From: an uncultured Oscillospiraceae bacterium
Lineage (GTDB): Bacteria > Bacillota > Clostridia > Oscillospirales > Acutalibacteraceae
Length of the DNA: 12,932 nucleotides
NCBI GenBank assembly: GCA_958451705.1
Contig: CAUDRD010000018.1
Location: 1 to 12,932 of the forward strand
Reading direction: 5' to 3'
Translations under genes and position numbers: made by a program
Shown here: piece by piece, positions 1-5,719 of the stretch
Numbering within the stretch: position 1 is the stretch's first letter
How the letters are laid out: each line of letters opens with the position of its first letter
Notes under the pieces: model-generated
Databases searched by the model: none
The model's input: the letters and a program-made list of their open reading frames with translations, nothing else
What the model was told of the DNA's origin: nothing

Positions 1-696
1 TATCTGATGCGTTCTGCCGGTTTCAAGGTTTATTTCCAATAGTGACAGCCCTTTTCCACTTTTTATGCATTTCCAATGTGTAACGGCTCTGTCCCCATCT
101 TCTCCTGCGGCACGAAGAGTCTTCATAGGGTCGGGACGGTATATGGGCACATCTATGGTGCCCTCTCCTGAATATTCACCCTCAGCTATTGCATAATATG
201 TCTTTTTTATTTCCCCGGCCCAAAGCTCATCGGACAGCCTTGAAGCAGCAAAGGGATTTAAAGCACAGAGAACTATTCCGGAGGTATTTTTATCAAGGCG
301 TCCAATGGAGCGGAAAGCTCCCGTCTCTCCTTTTTCACTTAAATAAAAGGCCACTGCATTGGCAAGGGTATCTCCCTGATGATTATGAGTAGGGTGCATG
401 GCAAGACCTGCCTGTTTATTTATAAGCAGAATATCCTCATCGGCGTAGATAATATCTATCGGAATATCCATTGGCTCAACAGAGGATTCCTCCTGCGGTA
501 TATTTATCTCAATAGTGTCTCCCGCTTTTATCTTATCAATTGTTCTTATTTTTTCGCCGTTGCACATCATTCCGTCTGGATACTGCTTCAGGCTAACTGC
601 AAGGCGGTAAGACATTTTAACATAGCTTCTTAAAAAATGTATAAGCTTTACTCCGTCCAGCTCTTTCGGGACGGTAAACTTAAGTTTCCGCTTCAT
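1..696 (-). CDS. RluA-family RNA pseudouridine synthase (3' end outside window)
   Basis: This enzyme family isomerises specific uridines in rRNA or tRNA to pseudouridine. The reading frame is open from an ATG at 696 to the left edge, giving 232 residues with no stop. Residues 1-70 resemble the S4-like RNA-binding domain common at the N-terminus of this family. The catalytic core begins near residue 80: IGRLDKNTSG at 131-140 carries the presumed catalytic aspartate D135, and TGRTHQI at 226-232 matches the other conserved family motif, just at the edge. The usual HRLD motif reads GRLD here. The start is preceded only by a weak purine run (AAAGAG, 8 bases upstream). It lies on the same strand just after the rplQ terminator, so it may be fed by readthrough. 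The target uridine cannot be inferred, so no symbol is given. Confidence 0.9.
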   Translation of the reverse strand, partial: MKRKLKFTVPKELDGVKLIHFLRSYVKMSYRLAVSLKQYPDGMMCNGEKIRTIDKIKAGDTIEINIPQEESSVEPMDIPIDIIYADEDILLINKQAGLAMHPTHNHQGDTLANAVAFYLSEKGETGAFRSIGRLDKNTSGIVLCALNPFAASRLSDELWAGEIKKTYYAIAEGEYSGEGTIDVPIYRPDPMKTLRAAGEDGDRAVTHWKCIKSGKGLSLLEINLETGRTHQI

Positions 697-717
697 TTTA
701 TCAACTCTTTATAACAC

Positions 718-758
718 AAATAAACGCAAAATGCGGCATCCGAAATACGGATGCCGCA
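718..758 (-). terminator. Probable intrinsic terminator after rplQ
   Basis: A perfect 11-base-pair stem (732-742 with 748-758) encloses a 5-base loop. Read on the minus strand it is followed by an interrupted T tract, TTTTGCGTTTATTT. There is no T tract on the plus-strand side, so it would act only on transcription arriving from rplQ. It fits the end of the ribosomal-protein superoperon. Because the T tract is broken by GCG, some readthrough into the pseudouridine synthase gene is plausible; this is an inference. Confidence 0.8.
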
Positions 759-785
759 AAGGTTACCATTTATATTATCAATTAA

Positions 786-1127
786 TCAGACAAGCTCGAT
801 GATGCACATCTCCGCTGCGTCGCCACGGCGGGGGCCTGTTTTGATAATACGGCAATAACCGCCGTTCTTCTCTTTATACTTGGGGGCAATCTCTGTGAAC
901 AGCTTCTTAACAACATCTTCCTTTGTGATGTAAGCAAGAGCTGTACGCTTTGCCTGAAGGCTGTCGTCTTTGGCAACAGTAATCATTTTCTCTGCCATAG
1001 CACGGACTTCCTTTGCCCTTGTAACGGTGGTTTCTATTCTGCCATTCTCTAAGAGATAGGTTACCATAGCTCTGAGCATTGCTCTTCTGTGGTCGGTTGT
1101 ACGGCCAAGCTTTCTGGTACCGGGCAT
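786..1127 (-). CDS. rplQ: 50S ribosomal protein L17
   Basis: L17 is a large-subunit protein that contacts 23S rRNA near the peptide exit region. The 113-residue product starts MPGTRKLGRT, the family's characteristic N-terminus, and includes the conserved stretch around TRAKEVRAMAEKMI. I chose the ATG at 1127 because AAGGAG sits 8 bases upstream; a GTG at 1136 in the same frame overlaps that ribosome binding site and would add three non-conserved residues. It is the last gene of the alpha cluster, 39 bases after rpoA and before the terminator. Length is normal for the family and no defect is visible. Confidence 0.97.
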   Translation of the reverse strand: MPGTRKLGRTTDHRRAMLRAMVTYLLENGRIETTVTRAKEVRAMAEKMITVAKDDSLQAKRTALAYITKEDVVKKLFTEIAPKYKEKNGGYCRIIKTGPRRGDAAEMCIIELV

Positions 1128-1166
1128 TAAAATCACTCCTTTACCGTTATTGGTATGAAATCGGTT

Positions 1167-2117
1167 TTATTCCTCTTCCTTGCGAAGACCAAAGCCGAGG
1201 GTATCAAGCTTAGCTACAACCTCATCAAGAGATTTACGGCCAAGGTTTCTAACCTTCATCATATCGTCTTCGGTTTTGCCGATAAGGTCTTCAACCGTGT
1301 TTATGCCCGCCCTCTTAAGGCAATTGTAGGAGCGGACAGACAGGTCAAGTTCCTCAATGGTCATCTCTAACACTTTCTCTTTACCGTTGTCGTCTTTGAC
1401 AACCATAATTTCAGTGTCATAAGCTTCCTCAGAAAGGTCAACAAACAGGTTGAGGTGCTCGTTGAGGATCTTGGCTCCCAACGAAACGGCTTCCTTAGCG
1501 GAGATTGTTCCGTTGGTCCACACTTCAAGCGTAAGCTTGTCATAGTCAGTTATCTGACCGACACGTGTGTTTTCAACTGTATAGTTCACCTTGAGTACAG
1601 GTGTGTAAATTGAATCAATCGCAATTACTCCGATTGCAGGCTGCATAAGCTGCTTATTGCGTTCAGCAGGTACATATCCTCTGCCCTTGTCAACAGTGAG
1701 CTCCATGCTTACATGAGCGTCGCTGTCAAGGGAGGCAATATGATGGTCCGGATTGAGAATTTCAACCTCGGAATCTGCCTTAATGCTGCCGGCAGTAATC
1801 TCGCCTTCACCGCTTGCCTCGATGTAAACGGTCTTAGGACCGTCGCCATGAATCTTGAGGATTACTCCCTTAAGGTTCAGAACTATCTCGGTTACGTCCT
1901 CCTTAACTCCGGGAAGAGTGGAGAATTCGTGAAGTGCGCCTTCGATCTTAACGGATGTTATGGCGTAGCCCGGAAGGGAAGAAAGGATAACTCTTCTAAG
2001 GCTGTTGCCCAAAGTTGTTCCGTAGCCTCTCTCAAGGGGTTCAAGAGTGAACTTGCCGTAGGTTCCGTCAAGCGCTAAATCGGTAGCTTCGATTATGGGC
2101 TTTTCGATTTCAATCAT
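1167..2117 (-). CDS. rpoA: DNA-directed RNA polymerase subunit alpha
   Basis: The alpha subunit dimerises to nucleate assembly of RNA polymerase, and its C-terminal domain contacts promoter DNA and activators. The 316-residue product has the N-terminal dimerisation motif LERGYGTTLGNSLRR at 28-42, an insert domain in the middle, and a C-terminal helix-hairpin-helix domain from about 256. There R262 in LSVRSYNCLKRAGI corresponds to the UP-element-binding arginine 265 of E. coli. The start at 2117 has an excellent site, TAAGGAGG, 8 bases upstream and gives the family N-terminus MIEIEKP. A second in-frame ATG at 2156 has its own AAGGA and would add 13 residues; I treat it as less likely. It sits between rpsD and rplQ, the usual alpha-operon position. 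Confidence 0.97.
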   Translation of the reverse strand: MIEIEKPIIEATDLALDGTYGKFTLEPLERGYGTTLGNSLRRVILSSLPGYAITSVKIEGALHEFSTLPGVKEDVTEIVLNLKGVILKIHGDGPKTVYIEASGEGEITAGSIKADSEVEILNPDHHIASLDSDAHVSMELTVDKGRGYVPAERNKQLMQPAIGVIAIDSIYTPVLKVNYTVENTRVGQITDYDKLTLEVWTNGTISAKEAVSLGAKILNEHLNLFVDLSEEAYDTEIMVVKDDNGKEKVLEMTIEELDLSVRSYNCLKRAGINTVEDLIGKTEDDMMKVRNLGRKSLDEVVAKLDTLGFGLRKEEE

Positions 2118-2192
2118 TTCAAAACCCTCCTTATTTTTTGCAGCTTTAAGCTGCATGTGAGTAGTCCTTCACAATACTGTCAGGCGACACTA
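2118..2192 (-). promoter_or_regulatory. Structured rpsD-rpoA intercistronic region
   Basis: At 75 bases this is the longest gap between ribosomal-operon genes here. On the minus-strand RNA it can form three small hairpins: TGTC/GACA (2178-2189), TGTGA/TCACA with the AAGGA motif mostly in its loop (2156-2173), and GCAGCTT/AAGCTGC (2140-2154) about 10 bases before the rpoA ribosome binding site. No good -35/-10 pair is visible. A role in tuning rpoA translation or in RNA processing is inference only; the stems are short and may be chance. Confidence 0.35.
2154..2169 (-). promoter_or_regulatory. Alternative upstream start of rpoA with its own ribosome binding site
   Basis: An ATG at 2156 is in frame with rpoA, 13 codons before the preferred start. 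AAGGA (2165-2169) stands 8 bases upstream, a workable spacing. Use of it would extend alpha by a lysine-rich peptide, MQLKAAKNKEGFE. The downstream site TAAGGAGG is stronger, so the extension is possible but unproven. Confidence 0.4.
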
Positions 2193-2819
2193 TTATTTAG
2201 AGTAGAACTCAACGATAAGATGCTCTTCAACGGGAGTCTCAATCTGGTCACGAGTGGGAAGATTGAGAACCTTTGCTGAGAAAGCTTCTCTGTCAAGGTC
2301 AAGCCACTGAGGAACGGGACGTGCGCCGTTTGTCTCAATAACTGACTTAATCTTTTCGCTGTCACGGCTCTTCTGGCGGATTGAAACAACGTCGCCAGCC
2401 TTGAGAAGGTAAGAGGGGATGTTAACTCTCTTGCCGTTAACCTCATAGTGACCGTGGTTTACAAGCTGTCTTGCCTCAATTCTGGAGCTTGCCCAGCCGA
2501 GGAGATAGACAACGTTGTCTATACGGCTTTCGCAAATCTGGAGCAGGTTGTCACCGGTAACGCCCTGTTTGCGCTCTGCCATAAGGAAATATTTATGGAA
2601 CTGGCCTTCCTGAATACCGTAGTAACGTCTAGCCTGCTGCTTTGCGCGAAGCTGAAGTCCATACTCGGAAGACTTTTTGCGGCCCTGACCATGCTGTCCG
2701 GGAGCATAAGCACGGCGTGCAAGAGCACACTTATCTGTATAGCATCTTGAGCCTTTAAGGAAAAGCTTTTTGCCCTCACGGCGGCAAAGTTTGCATACCG
2801 CGTCGGTATATCTTGCCAT
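2193..2819 (-). CDS. rpsD: 30S ribosomal protein S4 (zinc-binding form)
   Basis: S4 is a primary 16S rRNA-binding protein that starts assembly of the small-subunit body, lines the mRNA entry region and, in some bacteria, represses its own operon. The product has 208 residues. The N-terminal part carries four cysteines, C9, C12, C26 and C31, matching the zinc-binding C+ form. The S4 RNA-binding domain spans roughly 98-160 (ESRIDNVVYLLG and ARQLVNHGHYEVNGK). The ATG has GGAGGTG upstream. Its position between rpsK and rpoA matches Clostridia and E. coli and differs from Bacillus, where rpsD is a separate unit. No autoregulatory leader can be assigned with confidence. Confidence 0.98.
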   Translation of the reverse strand: MARYTDAVCKLCRREGKKLFLKGSRCYTDKCALARRAYAPGQHGQGRKKSSEYGLQLRAKQQARRYYGIQEGQFHKYFLMAERKQGVTGDNLLQICESRIDNVVYLLGWASSRIEARQLVNHGHYEVNGKRVNIPSYLLKAGDVVSIRQKSRDSEKIKSVIETNGARPVPQWLDLDREAFSAKVLNLPTRDQIETPVEEHLIVEFYSK

Positions 2820-2843
2820 GTGGTTACACCTCCAAAAATTAGG

Positions 2844-3251
2844 TTATACGCGTCTTCTTTTGGGCGGACGGCATCCGTTGTGGGGGATGGGAGTAACATC
2901 CTTAATCATGTTAACCTCAAGACCCGCGGTCTGAAGAGCTCTGATAGCTGCTTCACGTCCTGCTCCGGGACCCTTAACGTAAACTTCAACTGTCTTCATG
3001 CCATGCTCCATAGCTGCCTTTGCTGCTGTTTCAGCGGCTGTCTGTGCAGCGTAGGGAGTTGACTTTCTTGAACCTCTGAAGCCCATTTCGCCGGCGCTTG
3101 CCCAGGAAACGGCATTACCCTGAGTATCCGTAATGGTAACAATTGTGTTGTTGAATGTGGACTGAATATGTGCAGCGCCACGCTCAATGTTTTTGCGTTC
3201 ACGGCGGCGGCGTGTAGCAGCCGTCTTCTTTGCGGAACCCTTAGTAGCCAT
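2844..3251 (-). CDS. rpsK: 30S ribosomal protein S11
   Basis: S11 lies on the platform of the small subunit near the mRNA exit and E site. The 135-residue protein has a basic N-terminal tail (residues 8-20, with RRRRERK), the conserved core beginning HIQSTFNNTIVTITD, and the family C-terminus ending in DVTPIPHNGCRPPKRRRV. The ATG follows GGAGGGATACGA, a strong ribosome binding site, 16 bases after the rpsM stop. Length and motifs are ordinary for the family. Confidence 0.98.
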   Translation of the reverse strand: MATKGSAKKTAATRRRRERKNIERGAAHIQSTFNNTIVTITDTQGNAVSWASAGEMGFRGSRKSTPYAAQTAAETAAKAAMEHGMKTVEVYVKGPGAGREAAIRALQTAGLEVNMIKDVTPIPHNGCRPPKRRRV

Positions 3252-3267
3252 TCGTATCCCTCCTAGC

Positions 3268-3636
3268 TTATTTCTTCTTGTTAGCTATCGTCTTTTTCGG
3301 ACCCTTGCGTGTACGTGCGTTTGTCTTTGAACGCTGTCCTCTTACGGGCAGGCCCTTGCGGTGACGCACACCACGATAGCAACCGATTTCGATAAGCCTT
3401 TTGATGTCAAACGCTGTTTCACGGCGAAGGTCACCCTCTACCTTAACGTTGTGATCTATATATTCACGAAGCTTTGAAACATCGTCCTCGCTTAAATCCT
3501 TAACTCTTGTGTCAGGATTTACGCCTGTTGCTGCAATAATGTCGCCGGCTGTTTTACGACCGATGCCGAAGATGTAAGTGAGAGCGATCTCAACTTTCTT
3601 ATCTCTGGGCAGGTCAACACCTGATATACGCGCCAT
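3268..3636 (-). CDS. rpsM: 30S ribosomal protein S13
   Basis: S13 sits in the head of the small subunit, where it contacts L5 in an intersubunit bridge and, through its C-terminal tail, the P-site tRNA. The 122 residues begin MARISGVDLPRDK and include the helix-hairpin-helix region YIFGIGRKTA (21-30). The conserved RGVRHRKGLPVRGQRSKTNA runs from residue 88, followed by a lysine-rich tail. GGAGG lies about 12 bases upstream of the ATG, slightly long but with no better start nearby. It follows rpmJ after 38 bases. Confidence 0.98.
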   Translation of the reverse strand: MARISGVDLPRDKKVEIALTYIFGIGRKTAGDIIAATGVNPDTRVKDLSEDDVSKLREYIDHNVKVEGDLRRETAFDIKRLIEIGCYRGVRHRKGLPVRGQRSKTNARTRKGPKKTIANKKK

Positions 3637-3674
3637 TTGTCAGTTGCACCTCCATTTACTGGTTTGCGTCGGGA

Positions 3675-3788
3675 TTAGCCCTGACGCTGCTTGTGCTTGG
3701 GATTTTCACAGATAACCATGACTTTTCCCTTGCGTTTAATTATCTTACACTTTTCGCAAATTTTCTTGACAGAAGGTCTGACTTTCAT
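3675..3788 (-). CDS. rpmJ: 50S ribosomal protein L36
   Basis: L36 is the smallest large-subunit protein and binds 23S rRNA. The gene is only 37 codons. The protein begins MKVRPSVKKIC and carries the zinc-binding set C11, C14, C27 and H32, so it is the zinc-dependent form. The ATG at 3788 follows AAGGAGG about 9 bases upstream, and the TAA stop is at 3675-3677. It occupies its usual slot between infA and rpsM. Confidence 0.97.
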   Translation of the reverse strand: MKVRPSVKKICEKCKIIKRKGKVMVICENPKHKQRQG

Positions 3789-3813
3789 TATAGAATACCT
3801 CCTTAGCTGAAAG

Positions 3814-4032
3814 CTATTTAGAACGCCATGTTATACGCCCACGGGTGAAGTCGTATGGCGACATCTCGACTGTCACTTTATCTCCCGGAAGTATGCGTAT
3901 ATAGTTCATACGAAGCTTTCCGGAAATATGGGCTAAAATTCTGTGGCCGTTTTCCAGCTCAACCTTGAATGTTGCGTTGGGCAGGGATTCAACCACTGTG
4001 CCCTCAATCTCGATCATTTCCTGTTTTGACAC
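3814..4032 (-). CDS. infA: Translation initiation factor IF-1, GTG start
   Basis: IF-1 binds the A site of the small subunit during initiation and works with IF-2 and IF-3. The 72-residue product is a single OB-fold domain with the conserved stretches GTVVESLPNATFKVELENGH and KLRMNYIRILPGDKV and the C-terminal RGRITWRSK. The start is GTG at 4032, with GGAGG 7 bases upstream; it gives MSKQEMIEIEG and the exact family length. The next in-frame ATG, at codon 6, would be too far from the ribosome binding site. The KOW gene's TAA stop lies inside this gene's TAAGGAGG. The stop is TAG, unlike most neighbours, which use TAA. Confidence 0.97.
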   Translation of the reverse strand: MSKQEMIEIEGTVVESLPNATFKVELENGHRILAHISGKLRMNYIRILPGDKVTVEMSPYDFTRGRITWRSK

Positions 4033-4044
4033 AACTAACCCTCC

Positions 4045-4299
4045 TTACAGTTTACTTTCTTTTTCAGCGAATTTCGCCAAAGCTTTTCTCAAGCTGCAAT
4101 CGGTTGCCATCTCTTGTTCGGTTAAAACCGTTTTCGTAGCACTTATATGCCGTATGTTCTTTACCTTTGGTCTGACCAATGGCCTTTGCTTTCCGTCACA
4201 GAGCAAAACTCTGTCTTTCTGAAAGCCTATAACGGCAAGAAATCTTCCTGCATCTCTGCCGGACTTTGAAAAAACCACGCTGCCGACTTTAATCTCCAT
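4045..4299 (-). CDS. KOW-domain RNA-binding protein (L14e-like)
   Basis: This is an 84-residue basic protein of unproven function, a member of the small KOW-domain family found between map and infA in many Firmicutes (Bacillus ybzG has the same position). The KOW-like segment is at residues 4-24 (KVGSVVFSKSGRDAGRFLAVI). It is followed by a short strand, LLCDGKQRPLVRPKVKNIRHI, typical of the family, and a helical tail rich in lysine and glutamate. The similarity to L14e/L27e proteins suggests rRNA or ribosome binding; that is inference. The ATG at 4299 has AAGGAGG upstream, overlapping the map stop codon. A longer frame reaching 4389 lies inside map and is not conserved in character. Confidence 0.85.
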   Translation of the reverse strand: MEIKVGSVVFSKSGRDAGRFLAVIGFQKDRVLLCDGKQRPLVRPKVKNIRHISATKTVLTEQEMATDCSLRKALAKFAEKESKL

Positions 4300-4309
4300 G
4301 ACAGCCTCC

Positions 4310-5059
4310 TTATAATACTGTGAGTATCTGAGGACCGTCCGACGTGATGGCGATTGTATGCTCAAAATGGGCTGAAAGCTTACCGTCAAGGGTTACGACT
4401 GTCCAGCCGTCCGCCAGGGTTTCCACCCTTTCCGTGCCCTGATTAATCATGGGCTCGATAGCGATAGTCATGCCCGGCAGAAGCCTTACGCCTCTGCCCG
4501 GTGTGCCGAAATTCGGTACACTTGGGTCTTCATGGAGTTTTGCGCCTACGCCGTGTCCGACAAACTGTCTGACAACGCCGTAGCCTCTCGCCTCGCAATA
4601 GCTTGAAACCGCCGCTCCTATGTCTCCTATTCGTCCGCCAGCGACAGCAGCTTTGATGCCTTCGTAAAGGCTCTCCCTTGTTGTGTCGCACAGCCGCTTT
4701 GCCTCCGGTGAAATATCACCTACAGCAAATGTGGCGGCGTTGTCGCCATTGAAGCCGTCCAGCTTTGCGCCAAGGTCAATGCTTACTATGTCGCCTGCCT
4801 TGAGCACTCGCTTTTTGCTCGGTATTCCATGAATAACCTCGTTATTTATGGAAATGCATGCGGTAGCCGGAAAGCCGTACAGATTTAAGAAATTCGGCTC
4901 AGCACCGCATTTCTTTATATAATTGTAGGCTACGCGGTCGATTTCATAGGTTGTTACACCCGGTTCGACTGCCTCGCCGGCTGCCTTTAATGCTCCTGCG
5001 GAAATCCGGCATGCTTCACGCATTAAAGCCAGTTCACGCTTTGTTTTCAGCACTATCAT
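4310..5059 (-). CDS. map: Methionine aminopeptidase, type I
   Basis: The enzyme removes the initiator methionine from nascent proteins whose second residue is small, using a two-metal centre in a pita-bread fold. All five expected metal ligands are visible: D95 and D106 (11 apart, as in E. coli D97 and D108), H169 in VGHGVG, E202 in IEPM and E233 in FEHT. H77 in VIHGIP matches the substrate-binding histidine. The 249-residue length is normal for a form without an N-terminal zinc extension. The ATG is 2 bases beyond the adk stop, with GGAGG inside the end of adk, so translation is probably coupled. Confidence 0.97.
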   Translation of the reverse strand: MIVLKTKRELALMREACRISAGALKAAGEAVEPGVTTYEIDRVAYNYIKKCGAEPNFLNLYGFPATACISINNEVIHGIPSKKRVLKAGDIVSIDLGAKLDGFNGDNAATFAVGDISPEAKRLCDTTRESLYEGIKAAVAGGRIGDIGAAVSSYCEARGYGVVRQFVGHGVGAKLHEDPSVPNFGTPGRGVRLLPGMTIAIEPMINQGTERVETLADGWTVVTLDGKLSAHFEHTIAITSDGPQILTVL

Positions 5060-5061
5060 GC

Positions 5062-5694
5062 TTAATCCTCCAGTGCGCGGAAGGTTGCTGCGGTGGTATC
5101 CTCCACCTTTTCCTGTCCTTCCACTATGCGAAGCTTACCTTTCTTCGCATAAAAATCCTTCAGGGGCTCTGTCTGCTCATGGTAAACCTTGAGTCTGTCA
5201 AGCACCGTGTCAGGATGGTCATCCTTACGCTGAACAAGCTCGCCGCCGCAGAGGTTGCAGACTCCTTCCTTCTCCGGCTTTTTATAAAGCAGGTGGTAGG
5301 AAGCTCCACATTCCTTGCAGACACGTCGGCCTGACATTCTGTCCGTGATTTTCTCATCGGGAACTTCAATGTCGATGACCTTATCGATTTCCACGCCCAT
5401 TTCGTCCAGAGCTTCAGCCTGGGGAATGGTGCGGGGGAAACCGTCTAAAATGAAGCCGTTTGCACAGTCATTTTGGGCAAGTCTGTCCTTAATTATACCG
5501 ATTACAACATCGTCGGGAACGAGCTGACCGGCATCGATATAGGATTTTGCCTTAAGACCCATCTGAGTGCCGTTTTTAAGAGCCTCACGAATTATATTAC
5601 CCGTGGATATTGCGGGGATGGAGAGCTTTTCACAGATCTTTTCAGCCTGTGTGCCCTTCCCCGCACCGGGTGCGCCAAGAAGTATGAGTTTCAT
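5062..5694 (-). CDS. adk: Adenylate kinase, zinc-type lid
   Basis: Adenylate kinase interconverts ATP plus AMP with two ADP in the cytoplasm and keeps adenylate energy charge balanced. The 210-residue product has the P-loop GAPGAGKGT at 7-15, the AMP-binding region with TGN near 31-33, DGFPR at 84-88, and a lid with C126, C129, C146 and C149. Four lid cysteines mark the structural-zinc form common in Gram-positive bacteria. The ATG at 5694 follows AAGGAGA and gives the family start MKLILLG. A TTG at 5727 in frame overlaps the end of secY and is not needed. It sits between secY and map, as in Bacillus and Clostridia. Confidence 0.97.
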   Translation of the reverse strand: MKLILLGAPGAGKGTQAEKICEKLSIPAISTGNIIREALKNGTQMGLKAKSYIDAGQLVPDDVVIGIIKDRLAQNDCANGFILDGFPRTIPQAEALDEMGVEIDKVIDIEVPDEKITDRMSGRRVCKECGASYHLLYKKPEKEGVCNLCGGELVQRKDDHPDTVLDRLKVYHEQTEPLKDFYAKKGKLRIVEGQEKVEDTTAATFRALED

Positions 5695-5719
5695 TTTTAT
5701 CTCTCCTTCTCTGACATTA

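Noticed and set aside
189..633. Two plus-strand open frames of 67 and 84 codons at the left edge
   Set aside because: The minus strand here encodes a clear RluA-family protein in one continuous frame, which explains the region.
758..790. AT-rich -10-like sequence (GATAATATAAA) after rplQ on the minus strand
   Set aside because: No matching -35 at proper spacing, and a promoter upstream of the terminator hairpin would be cut off before the next gene.
1713..2078. 121-codon open frame on the plus strand
   Set aside because: It is antisense to rpoA, whose product is conserved end to end; no recognisable domain or start signal.
2160..2192. Possible internal promoter before rpoA (CTGACA and nearby AT-rich bases)
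   Set aside because: No acceptable -10 hexamer lies about 17 bases downstream of CTGACA or TTGTGA.
3637..3674. S4-type autoregulatory leader before rpsM
   Set aside because: The 38-base gap is too short for the known pseudoknot unless it extends into coding sequence, and no such structure was evident by eye.
4300..4389. N-terminal extension of the KOW gene to 4389
   Set aside because: The extension lies inside map, lacks a ribosome binding site, and the ATG at 4299 has AAGGAGG and gives the family-like start.
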